Below are positions 1 to 9,435 of a stretch of 13,064 nucleotides of DNA, piece after piece; the first letter of the stretch is position 1; every line of letters starts with the position of its first letter. The translations under genes were made by a program, and so were the position numbers. The DNA comes from Verrucomicrobiales bacterium (GTDB taxonomy: Bacteria; Verrucomicrobiota; Verrucomicrobiia; Verrucomicrobiales; SLCJ01): positions 1 through 13,064 of the forward strand of contig SLCJ01000025.1 in assembly GCA_007125835.1 (NCBI GenBank), given 5' to 3'. The notes below the pieces were generated by a model. That model saw nothing but the letters and a program-made list of their open reading frames with translations, ran no database searches and was not told the origin of the DNA.

Positions 1-1
1 T

Positions 2-1954
<1,953 letters not shown>

Positions 1955-1983
1955 TTACGCCTTTCTCTCTCGCACCCCTTTCC

Positions 1984-2024
1984 CCCGCCGCTCAACCGCG
2001 CCTCCGGCGCACCCGGACGGCGGG
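1984..2024. other. GC-rich nested stem-loop between dnaK and groES
   Basis: Outer 7-base arms CCCGCCG (1984-1990) and CGGCGGG (2018-2024) enclose an inner hairpin GCGCC-TCC-GGCGC (1998-2010). No T-tract follows, so it does not look like an intrinsic terminator. It could be an mRNA processing or stability element, or simply a by-product of GC-rich sequence. The 120-base gap holds no CIRCE operator (TTAGCACTC-N9-GAGTGCTAA) and no convincing promoter. Confidence 0.35.
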
Positions 2025-2074
2025 ACAGGAAAACAACCCGAAACACAACCCTGAAAACCAGACCAAACAATACT

Positions 2075-2371
2075 ATGGCAACCGAAATCCAGCCCCTCGG
2101 CTCGCGCGTGCTCGTCAAGCGCATCGAAGCCGAAGAAAAGACGGCCGGCGGCATCGTGCTCCCGGATAACGCAAAAGAAAAACCCCAGGAAGCGCTTGTC
2201 GTGAAACTCGGCACCGGCGGCAAGGACGAAGATGGCAAGGCCATCGAGTTCTCCGTGGCCGAAGGCGACACCGTCCTGATCAGCAAATACGGCGGCACCG
2301 AAGTCAAGATCGCCGGCGAGGAACACCTGATTCTCCAGGAATCCGATATCCTCGGCATCGTCCGCAAGTAA
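2075..2371 (+). CDS. groES: Co-chaperonin GroES (Hsp10)
   Basis: This 98-residue protein has normal GroES length. Seven subunits form the lid of the GroEL folding chamber in the cytoplasm. The N-terminal strand IQPLGSRVLVKRIEAEEKT is typical. The mobile loop that contacts GroEL is the KTAGGIVLP segment at about 22-30, and the C-terminal strand ends in ESDILGIVRK. The ATG is preceded by an A/C-rich stretch with no Shine-Dalgarno sequence. The start is nevertheless secure because the N-terminus aligns with the family. groEL begins 34 bases downstream, so the two genes are surely co-transcribed. Confidence 0.98.
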   Translation: MATEIQPLGSRVLVKRIEAEEKTAGGIVLPDNAKEKPQEALVVKLGTGGKDEDGKAIEFSVAEGDTVLISKYGGTEVKIAGEEHLILQESDILGIVRK

Positions 2372-2405
2372 CCCCAACCCAACCTGAATAAACACACACA
2401 AAATT

Positions 2406-4046
<1,641 letters not shown>

Positions 4047-4076
4047 TCCCCTCTCTCCGACCAGACCAAACAACCC

Positions 4077-4113
4077 AGCCCGCCCCGGTTCACCCGGGGC
4101 GGGCTTTTCTTTT
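4077..4113 (+). terminator. Intrinsic terminator after groEL
   Basis: An 11-base perfect stem, GCCCGCCCCGG (4078-4088) with CCGGGGCGGGC (4094-4104), closes over a 5-base loop (an A-T pair adds one more) and is followed by TTTTCTTTT. It lies about 30 bases after the groEL stop and ends the chaperone transcript. Confidence 0.93.
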
Positions 4114-4197
4114 GAGAGGAATTCTTCCGGGCCAAAGGCCCTTCCTGTGCCAGCCCAGCCCAACGGTCAGGGAACGGCCCCCGGCTTTTTTTGCCGC

Positions 4198-4224
4198 TTG
4201 TCTTGCTGCCGATCTGTGTATAAT
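4198..4224 (+). promoter_or_regulatory. Candidate sigma-70-type promoter for the PEP-CTERM gene
   Basis: A perfect TATAAT sits at 4219-4224, with TTGTCT at 4198-4203 as a possible -35 box. The spacer is 15 bases, shorter than ideal. Transcription would begin near 4231 and give a leader of about 46 bases before the ATG at 4277. The position between a terminator and the next gene supports it. Confidence 0.5.
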
Positions 4225-4276
4225 TTGCCCTGTGGCTAAGAAGCCTCAGAGCACTCCTTTTCTCTGTCCATCGAAC

Positions 4277-4960
4277 ATGAAACCCATCCTCGCCTGCGCC
4301 CTCATCGCGGCTGTGATCACTGCGGCATCCAGCCAAGCCGCCATTCTGGTCGGCATCGACTCGATCACATACACCGGTTCTGCACCCGCTCAGGGGGGGC
4401 TCAATCTCGATAACCCCAGCAACCTCATCAACGGCAGTGGCCTGTCGGAGCCGCTCACCGCAGCCAACATCGATTCCGTGATCCATGCCGCTGTGGCATT
4501 CGGCAATGGGGGCAATGCATGGGCAACTACCGACCCGGGTGGTCCTGGCAGTGATTTCTTCGCCTCAACCTCCGAGACGGTCTCGTTCGAACTGATCTTC
4601 GACGGCACCTACGAACTTACCAACTTCTACAATTGGAGCTATGGCTTCGGCTCTGCCAACGGCAACAACATCCGCTCAGTCACCTTCGATTTCGGTGTCG
4701 GCAACTTCGACAGCTCGACGGGCAATATCACCCTGACGGCTATCACCCCGGCCAGCACCCTCAGCAACACTCCGATCAACCTCACTGCCGACCGCGTCCG
4801 CATCAATGTCGTGGACAACTATTTTGGCGTTGCCGGTTTCGACGGGGGCGACCGTGTGGGCGCGGCCGAGTTCGCCTTCCTTGCCGTACCTGAGCCGTCG
4901 TCGGCCTTGCTTGCTGGATTCGGGCTCCTGGCCCTGCTGCGCCGCCGCCGCGCCGCCTGA
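4277..4960 (+). CDS. PEP-CTERM sorting-domain exported protein
   Basis: This 227-residue protein begins with a signal peptide (MKPILACALIAAVITAASSQAA) and ends with a PEP-CTERM tripartite signal. That signal is VPEPSS at 204-209, a hydrophobic segment AGFGLLALL, and a basic RRRR cluster near the end. Such proteins are exported by Sec and processed by an exosortase, and usually end up in the outer envelope or an extracellular matrix. The middle is rich in Asn, Thr, Gly and Phe and probably beta-sheet. No enzymatic motif is visible. The open frame extends upstream to 4112, but that part crosses the terminator and promoter and lacks a signal peptide, so 4277 is preferred. No Shine-Dalgarno sequence is present. 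No exosortase gene is in the window. It stands alone between two terminators. Confidence 0.9.
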   Translation: MKPILACALIAAVITAASSQAAILVGIDSITYTGSAPAQGGLNLDNPSNLINGSGLSEPLTAANIDSVIHAAVAFGNGGNAWATTDPGGPGSDFFASTSETVSFELIFDGTYELTNFYNWSYGFGSANGNNIRSVTFDFGVGNFDSSTGNITLTAITPASTLSNTPINLTADRVRINVVDNYFGVAGFDGGDRVGAAEFAFLAVPEPSSALLAGFGLLALLRRRRAA

Positions 4961-5002
4961 AGCGGGTTCGGGTGGTTTCCCAGCACAGCGAAACGATCAA
5001 TC

Positions 5003-5035
5003 GGGGCGCGGCATCTTCATGCCGCGCCCCTTTTT
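5003..5035 (+). terminator. Intrinsic terminator after the PEP-CTERM gene
   Basis: An 11-base perfect stem, GGGGCGCGGCA (5003-5013) with TGCCGCGCCCC (5020-5030), closes over the 6-base loop TCTTCA and is followed by TTTTT. It lies about 40 bases after the stop codon. Confidence 0.93.
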
Positions 5036-5102
5036 GCGTCGTTGTCCGTCATACTCGCGGGCTTTGCAGCTGTTCAGAATGCACCATGCAATTCTTGACC
5101 TG

Positions 5103-5120
5103 GCCAAAATTTTTGTTTGC
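5103..5120 (+). repeat. AT-rich motif upstream of the RAYT gene
   Basis: GCCAAAATTTTTGTTTGC lies 30 bases before the RAYT start codon. It resembles, in inverted orientation, GCAATCAAAAATTGGC at 6443-6458 downstream of the gene, with a 2-base length difference and one substitution. It also resembles the AT-rich copies near 9230 and 9955. Confidence 0.45.
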
Positions 5121-5150
5121 GCAATTCTGTTTTGGGGTATGATGGGGGAT

Positions 5151-6143
5151 ATGTTGAGACCAAGAGCGTTGGCAGAGCCCGGTAGGCCTGGGTTGTATCA
5201 CGTTTGTTCACGAGTGGTGGATCGGCGGGTGATTTTCGGGGAGCGCGAGCGGCGGAAGTTCATGGGGATCATCAAGGGCGGAGCGGTTTTCGCCGGCGTG
5301 GATCTGGTGAGCTGGTGTCTGATGGGAAACCATTTTCATCTATTGGTCCGGGTGGCTCCGCAGGATACTGATCAGTTGAGCGATGAGGAGGTGCTCGCAA
5401 GAATGGAGAAAATTTACCCGGTGCCGAAGATGCGGCATCTCCGCGGAGTCTGGGAGAGGATGGAGGGCGCGGAAGCCCGCAGGGCCTTTCTTGCGCCGTT
5501 CCGGGCGAGGATGGGGAGCTTGAGTGATTTTGTAAAGACGCTCAAGCAGAGGTTCACGCAGTGGTTCAATCGCCGCACGGATCGGCAGGGCACCCTTTGG
5601 GAGGGGAGGTTTTTCAGTGTGATGCTCTCCCATAATGAAAAAGACAATGGGGAGGGGTTGGGGCTTCTTGCGCGTTTCGTTGCGGGATATACTGATCTGA
5701 ATCCGGTTCGGGCCCAAGTGGCCGGTTCTGCGGAGGAAAGCGATTGGAGCGGGTATGGCGCGGCCCTTCGCGGTGATGCTGAGGGGCTGGCCGGAATCAG
5801 AGTGCTCTGGGGAAGCGACGCAGCGGGAGGTTTGGATGGAGGGGCGTTGCTGGCCAGGCATGGACGGATGCTGGAACAGGCGCGTTTCAAAGGCAAGAAC
5901 CACAGCCAAAAAACGGACAGGCAGCGGGCTAGTGCGGCAGGCACAGGCACGCCGGGAGATGAAGTGGGCGTGCGCGATTCGCAAACGCAAGGCGAAGCGG
6001 AGGGAGAGGCTGCTGAGGTGGTAGGCTGCGGTCGGGTAGAGCCGTATTTTGAGTTTGGTGTGATGGCCCTGATGGGGCAGCGGTGTGAAGCGTTGACAAA
6101 AAGAAGGGTGCTCGGGAAGAACTGGCTACGGGCCCCGGAGTGA
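5151..6143 (+). CDS. REP-associated tyrosine transposase (RAYT, Y1/HUH family)
   Basis: This protein has 330 residues. Y1_Tnp-type HUH nucleases cut and rejoin single-stranded DNA at hairpins through a tyrosine. Visible motifs are GLYHVCSRVVDRRVIF near the N-terminus, the HUH pair His61-Phe-His63 in GNHFHLL, FNRRTDRQGTLWEGRF in the middle, and YTDLNPVRA (180-188), the conserved tyrosine region. This is the REP-associated branch, probably domesticated, rather than a classical IS200. After about residue 250 the sequence is a low-similarity Arg/Gly/Glu-rich extension that I cannot assign. The frame is open back to 4806, but that crosses a terminator. Met at 5151 fits the family N-terminus; Met at 5139 (MMGDMLRP) is an alternative. 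Hairpins and repeats flank the gene. Confidence 0.85.
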   Translation: MLRPRALAEPGRPGLYHVCSRVVDRRVIFGERERRKFMGIIKGGAVFAGVDLVSWCLMGNHFHLLVRVAPQDTDQLSDEEVLARMEKIYPVPKMRHLRGVWERMEGAEARRAFLAPFRARMGSLSDFVKTLKQRFTQWFNRRTDRQGTLWEGRFFSVMLSHNEKDNGEGLGLLARFVAGYTDLNPVRAQVAGSAEESDWSGYGAALRGDAEGLAGIRVLWGSDAAGGLDGGALLARHGRMLEQARFKGKNHSQKTDRQRASAAGTGTPGDEVGVRDSQTQGEAEGEAAEVVGCGRVEPYFEFGVMALMGQRCEALTKRRVLGKNWLRAPE

Positions 6144-6279
6144 TTGATGGCTGCGGAGTGGCGTGTGTGATTTGGATGGCAGAAAGACTTTGCCACCCGA
6201 AAGTTACATGCATGGATCTCGCAGACGGCCAGCCCTTCAGGCATCCCTTCAGAATGCGGGTGCTTTGGTCTTTATTTCC

Positions 6280-6340
6280 GGGGGTGTCGCCCGCAGAGCG
6301 GGCTCGACCCCCGGCTACGATCTGGCATCCCTCCGGGATG
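6280..6340. repeat. Candidate REP-like palindromic element (two hairpins)
   Basis: Hairpin 1 (6280-6312) has outer arms GGGGGT/ACCCCC and inner arms GCCCGC/GCGGGC, separated by a 3x3 internal mismatch, with loop AGA. Hairpin 2 (6326-6340) is CATCCC-TCC-GGGATG. A degenerate relative of hairpin 2 (CATCCCTTCAGAATG) lies at about 6242-6256. Placement just after a RAYT gene and mismatched stems are typical of REP/BIME elements, which RAYTs recognise. Copy number in the genome cannot be judged here. Confidence 0.55.
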
Positions 6341-6395
6341 AAGAACCCCCAATCCCTGCCCCAGTCCATTCCCGGCATTTTATAGTTGGCGGGAA

Positions 6396-6519
6396 GCAAT
6401 CAAAAATCAATCAATCAAAAATTGGCAGGCAAAGTTTGGCAGGCAATCAAAAATTGGCAGGCAAAGTTTGGGCAAAGTTTGGGCAGGCAAAGTTTGGGCA
6501 GGCAAAGTTTGGGCAAAGC
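6396..6519. repeat. Degenerate tandem repeat block (32-base and shorter units)
   Basis: Two 32-base units start at 6412 and 6444 and share their first 28 bases, beginning CAATCAAAAATTGGCAGGCA. They run into shorter units. The core GGCAAAGTTTGG occurs at 6428, 6460, 6471, 6486 and 6501, with a partial copy at 6512, at spacings of 32, 11, 15 and 15 bases. The core contains the small dyad CAAA-G-TTTG. The sequence AAAAATTGGCAGGCA (6417-6431 and 6449-6463) is the reverse complement of the core at 9221-9235. Confidence 0.85.
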
Positions 6520-6575
6520 TATTCTTTTCTTCACCCTTCCTGAATCTTGAGCAGAATTTTCGCAGTCGCGGTCAT

Positions 6576-7547
6576 TCACCGCGCCAATTTTAAGACCGCA
6601 CGGACAAGGGCGTCGGCCTCAGCCTCTGGATGGAACCGAGCCTGCATGGCCCGCGCGGCCTGCACGAGTTTGTCGAAAAACCCGAGGTCGGATTCACAGC
6701 GCCAGAGCAGAGCGGCTAGGGCCTCTTCCTCGCCGACCGGAAAAAACCCCGGATAGTCCTCGCCAAGCAGACCCACGACGCCGTCAACGCGTGTCGAAAT
6801 CACCGGCGTGTCGGCCATCACCGCTTCGCTCACCACGCGCGCGCCGCCCTCGGAGCGTGATGTGATGGCCATCACCTGACTGGAGGCAAGCAGGTCCGCC
6901 ACCTCGGAGGGCGAGAGTTCGCCAAGCCATTCATAGCGTGGGTTGGTGGACTGCTCGTTCGCCACCTCCGCACCGAAACGCGCCTCGAGAATGCCACCGG
7001 CGTGGCGCACCCGCAGGCGCGACTTGGCTGGCACAAGCCGCGACGCGCGGGGGGTCAGCATCGGATCTTTCACCTCGCGCAGGTGCCCGACCACGCACAC
7101 ATCAAAAGTGGCGGCAGCGGGCTTTTTGGCGCGGGAGGCAGGGGGGCTTGCCGATTGCATGACCACCGAGACCTTGTGCCGAAGATCAGGTGGGATTTTC
7201 TCAAGGGCCTTCTCCTGCAATGCCACCAAGCCGTCGGCCTCGCGCATCGAGGCCAGAGCCTCCGCCCCGGGGTCCGGGTAGATGTCGGTGCCGGTGAGCG
7301 CCAGCAGTATGGGAACGCGGGGAAACGTCCTGCGGTACATGGGAATCACCGGCGCGCATTTGACCGCGTGCATCACGATCAGCAGATCGGACTGCGCCAC
7401 GGGGAGGCATTCCGGCACATCGTAACAAATTCGCACCGCCGACCCCATGCGGCGCAGGATCCCGGCCCACTGCGAGGCGGTGCAGCGGTTGCCCGAACTG
7501 CGCACAGCCGAGCCGGGCGTGACAATGAGAACATTCGAGGGAATCAT
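6576..7547 (-). CDS. senB: SenB-like selenosugar synthase (TIGR04348-type GT-B glycosyltransferase)
   Basis: This is a 323-residue glycosyltransferase of the family that includes SenB. SenB joins selenophosphate to a UDP-sugar to make a selenosugar for selenoneine synthesis. Family landmarks are in order: LIVTPGSAVRSSGNRCTA (about 7-24), LLALTGTDIY (81-90), CVVGHLREVKDP (151-162), NPRYEWLGEL (202-211), SRSEGGARVVSEA (230-242) and LLGEDYPGFFPVG (260-272). The C-terminal Rossmann half with the EGG donor-site segment is intact. The frame is open upstream to 7739, but family proteins begin at the MIPSNVLIVTP segment, so 7547 is chosen; no Shine-Dalgarno sequence helps decide. No senA (EgtB-like) or senC/selD is nearby. 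Substrate choice is inferred from family resemblance, and an ordinary sugar transferase remains possible. Confidence 0.75.
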   Translation of the reverse strand: MIPSNVLIVTPGSAVRSSGNRCTASQWAGILRRMGSAVRICYDVPECLPVAQSDLLIVMHAVKCAPVIPMYRRTFPRVPILLALTGTDIYPDPGAEALASMREADGLVALQEKALEKIPPDLRHKVSVVMQSASPPASRAKKPAAATFDVCVVGHLREVKDPMLTPRASRLVPAKSRLRVRHAGGILEARFGAEVANEQSTNPRYEWLGELSPSEVADLLASSQVMAITSRSEGGARVVSEAVMADTPVISTRVDGVVGLLGEDYPGFFPVGEEEALAALLWRCESDLGFFDKLVQAARAMQARFHPEAEADALVRAVLKLAR

Positions 7548-7910
7548 CGGCAGGAAGACGGGTGCGATAAGCGCAACCAAAGCGAGACCCGGGGTGGAAT
7601 CAAGCCGGAGGAAAGGGAGTGCCGCCGACTGCACATCCAACCCCAAACTATGCCTCCCCTTTTTTATTTGGCGTGCAACAGGAAATTCCTGCCTTGATTG
7701 GCCAAACCTGGTACGCTGACTTGGAAATGAGCGTTTCACTCGTCAGCACGTGCTTGCCAACAAAGGTTTTCGCCTCGCGGGAGCACGCTTCAGGGCTCTG
7801 CGGCTGCAGGGCAGGGGAAACTGATGTGAATTTGGCATGCAATGAATAAAGACAAGATGGAGGTCTGTGTTAAAATACAGAAAATCCCAAAAATTCAAAA
7901 GTTTTTCAAA
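7548..7910. other. Divergent intergenic region between the SenB-like gene and the lipoprotein gene
   Basis: These 363 bases hold no supportable gene. They contain two short perfect palindromes, CAGGAAATTCCTG (7679-7691, one central base) and TTGGCCAA (7698-7705), which could be operator sites or chance. The right end becomes clearly AT-rich. Confidence 0.45.
7868..7876 (+). promoter_or_regulatory. Candidate extended -10 promoter for the small lipoprotein
   Basis: TGTTAAAAT matches an extended -10 element (TGnTAtAAT-like), 34 bases before the ATG at 7911. No good -35 box is visible. Its position favours translation from 7911 over the earlier in-frame ATG at 7842. Confidence 0.35.
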
Positions 7911-8138
7911 ATGAAACGAAATGCAAAACGCTGGAAATGGGTGCCTATAGCGAACTTGATGTTTTGTGTTATTGTTTCTCTATCTTTGGCTGCGTGCCAC
8001 GAGCGGCCCCAAGTGATCATTGACATCAATGATGCTGAAAAATTGCGTCAGATTTTTGAATCCGAAAAAGTGGCAAGGGAGAAATGGGGAAGAGCAGATA
8101 CACCTACACCCAATATGAGCACGCGGGCAGAGGATTGA
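7911..8138 (+). CDS. Small putative lipoprotein
   Basis: This is a 75-residue protein of unknown function. It has a basic N-terminus (MKRNAKRWKW), a hydrophobic core and a lipobox LAAC with the modifiable Cys29, so it is probably a membrane-anchored lipoprotein. The mature part is only about 46 residues and rich in charged residues (IDINDAEKLRQIFESEKV, possibly a short helix). An earlier in-frame ATG at 7842 would add 23 residues before the signal peptide and is less likely. The start region is AT-rich compared with its neighbours, which hints at a different origin. No Shine-Dalgarno sequence is present. I do not recognise the family. Confidence 0.5.
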   Translation: MKRNAKRWKWVPIANLMFCVIVSLSLAACHERPQVIIDINDAEKLRQIFESEKVAREKWGRADTPTPNMSTRAED

Positions 8139-8493
8139 GATCGGAGAGCCAGCATGTGCACCTTTCTGAAAATGAGGTTGTAGGTCAAACCAATAGCTTT
8201 GGCACGATTGGGCATTGAGTTTGATGGAAGGATCAAACCCGCCCGCAAGTTTTCACATTGCTTCCGGTGGTGTTCATGGCGGAGGAAGGTTCGCGACTGT
8301 TGGGGATAGCTGCCTTCAAGCGCCTGGGCATCTCGACCAAGGAGGGGGCGATTTACCATCATCCGAGGAGGAGCAAGTAAATGCCATGAAGTGGGGCACC
8401 TTCTCATTTTCCCCTTTCATCCGCATCCGAGAAGAACGTCCTCCAATCTCATATCCCCAGTTGATTTTCCACTTCAGAGGTCGATGTTTCTTT
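8139..8493. other. 355-base interval without a recognisable gene
   Basis: Both strands carry short open frames, but none has a recognisable domain. A 34-codon frame from 8276 (MAEEGSRLLGIAAFKRLGIS...) and a - strand frame across 8048-8407 may be remnants of a decayed gene. I cannot assign either. Confidence 0.4.
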
Positions 8494-8694
8494 ATGGATC
8501 AAGGGACAAGGGATGCCATGTTCGCCTCCTTTTGGCGGACGGATGATGGTCGGACGCCCGCCGAGCGCGCTGAGGCGTTTGGCATCGATCTTTCTCTCAT
8601 CGAGGAAAACCTGCGGCTGACTCCCGAGCAGCGAATGGACCGGAACCAGGACGCCATTAATCTCATCGACTCGCTCAAGGAGGGCATGTCATAG
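8494..8694 (+). CDS. Small protein paired with a nucleotidyltransferase (possible antitoxin-like partner)
   Basis: This 66-residue acidic protein has the segment GIDLSLIEENLRLTPEQRMDRNQ (about 30-52). An LTPEER-like motif of this kind is common in small proteins encoded directly before minimal nucleotidyltransferases. The next gene starts one base after this stop, so the two are an operon and probably translationally coupled. The frame is open back to 8215, but the upstream part looks non-coding. Met at 8494 fits the size of the family, with only a weak AGAGG at a long spacing. The function is unknown. A toxin-antitoxin or defence role is an inference from gene arrangement. Confidence 0.6.
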   Translation: MDQGTRDAMFASFWRTDDGRTPAERAEAFGIDLSLIEENLRLTPEQRMDRNQDAINLIDSLKEGMS

Positions 8695-8695
8695 G

Positions 8696-9202
8696 ATGGG
8701 AGGCCTGAAGGACATACTCCTTCGTTTGCATGCCCATGACTGCCAGTTTGTGCTGATCGGCGGCTTCGGAGCCGTGGCGTGGGGTTCGTCCATTGCCACC
8801 CGTGATGTGGATGTCGCCTGCGACATGTCTCCGGCCAATCTGCGTCGGGTATGGCTGGCATTGGCGGAACTCGCACCCCGGCATCGAATGGGAAGCGGAC
8901 GCCCGCTGTTTACCGAAGAGGATGCAGCCCGAGATGGGTGGAAGAATTTGTATCTTGCCACTCGCAACGGCCAAATCGACCTGCTTGGCGAGGTGAAGGG
9001 AATCGGTGGTTTTCAGGAGTGCCTCTCCCGGAGCGCCCCCATCACCCTGGACGGCAAAGAAATCCGCATCCTCTCGCTCGAGGCAATGATTCAGGCGAAA
9101 CGCTCCATGGGGCGTCCCAAGGATTTGCAGACGGTTATGGAACTTGAAGTTGTTCGCGAGCGACTCGGCGATGGATCTTCCCCTGGAAGTGGGGAGGTGT
9201 GA
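8696..9202 (+). CDS. Minimal nucleotidyltransferase (AbiEii/MNT-like fold)
   Basis: This 168-residue protein has the polymerase-beta-type nucleotidyltransferase signature. The IGG motif is at 21-23, the metal-binding carboxylates are Asp37 and Asp39 in TRDVDV, and a third acidic residue is probably Asp95 in GQIDLL. A later SLEAMIQAKRSMGRPKD segment (127-143) is typical of stand-alone DUF1814/DUF6036-like enzymes that transfer a nucleotide to a protein, RNA or small molecule. A good Shine-Dalgarno AAGGAGGG (8677-8684) lies inside the end of the preceding gene, 11 bases before the ATG. Enzymes of this type are often the toxin or effector of a two-gene module, but the target is unknown. Confidence 0.78.
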   Translation: MGGLKDILLRLHAHDCQFVLIGGFGAVAWGSSIATRDVDVACDMSPANLRRVWLALAELAPRHRMGSGRPLFTEEDAARDGWKNLYLATRNGQIDLLGEVKGIGGFQECLSRSAPITLDGKEIRILSLEAMIQAKRSMGRPKDLQTVMELEVVRERLGDGSSPGSGEV

Positions 9203-9212
9203 ATGGGATCCC

Positions 9213-9238
9213 ATAAATCATGCCTGCCAATTTTTATT
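9213..9238. repeat. Dispersed AT-rich repeat, copy A
   Basis: This 26-base sequence, with core CATGCCTGCCAATTTTTATT, matches copy B at 9941-9966 at 24 of 26 positions. A second AATTTTTATT follows at 9241-9250. It lies in a 233-base gene-free gap. TGCCTGCCAATTTTT (9221-9235) is also the reverse complement of units in the tandem block at 6417 and 6449. Confidence 0.7.
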
Positions 9239-9435
9239 CCAATTTTTATTTGCTCCAAACGGAATTTTGGGCTGAATCAGGCATTTTCGATAGATGCGCG
9301 CAGGGGGCCCGTACCCACCCGGACAAGCCGGCGGATCAGGCTAAATGCCCACCGCAACGTCTCGTCCAGCTCACGGCAATCCGCATCGCAACCAGGGAGA
9401 AGGATTTGGTGTCCACGGTGGGAAAATGAGCCCTC

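Larger units (their letters stand above)
6144..6575. other. Gene-free 432-base interval rich in repeats
   Basis: No convincing gene lies between the RAYT stop and the end of the SenB-like gene. Open frames here, on both strands, run across hairpins and tandem repeats and look spurious. The interval contains a hairpin element (about 6240-6340) and a tandem repeat block (6396-6519), listed separately. Confidence 0.7.

Noticed and set aside
1984..2024. Stem-loop after dnaK as an intrinsic terminator
   Set aside because: No T-tract follows the stem, so termination cannot be claimed.
4112..4276. Upstream extension of the PEP-CTERM frame
   Set aside because: It begins in the groEL terminator T-tract and covers a promoter; the signal peptide starts at 4277.
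5138..5143. TATGAT as a -10 box for the RAYT gene
   Set aside because: It lies too close to the start codon, and no -35 box is at the proper distance.
4806..5150. Upstream extension of the RAYT frame
   Set aside because: It overlaps the PEP-CTERM gene and runs through a strong terminator; the family N-terminus begins near 5151.
5929..6399. 156-codon - strand frame over the RAYT end and hairpins
   Set aside because: Its sequence comes from the repeat element and the antisense of the transposase; such frames are commonly mis-annotated.
6567..6583. CGCGGT-CATTC-ACCGCG hairpin over the stop of the SenB-like gene as a terminator
   Set aside because: The stem is short and no T-tract follows on the - strand.
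7548..7739. 64-codon N-terminal extension of the SenB-like protein
   Set aside because: It has no family resemblance; the glycosyltransferase fold starts at MIPSNVLIVTP.
8215..8493. 93-codon N-terminal extension of the small LTPEQR protein
   Set aside because: Composition looks non-coding, and partner proteins of this kind are short.
9292..9435. Possible continuation of the ecotin frame past its stop (RELDETLRWAFSLIRRLVR)
   Set aside because: The ecotin fold is complete before the stop, and the piece matches no family I can name.
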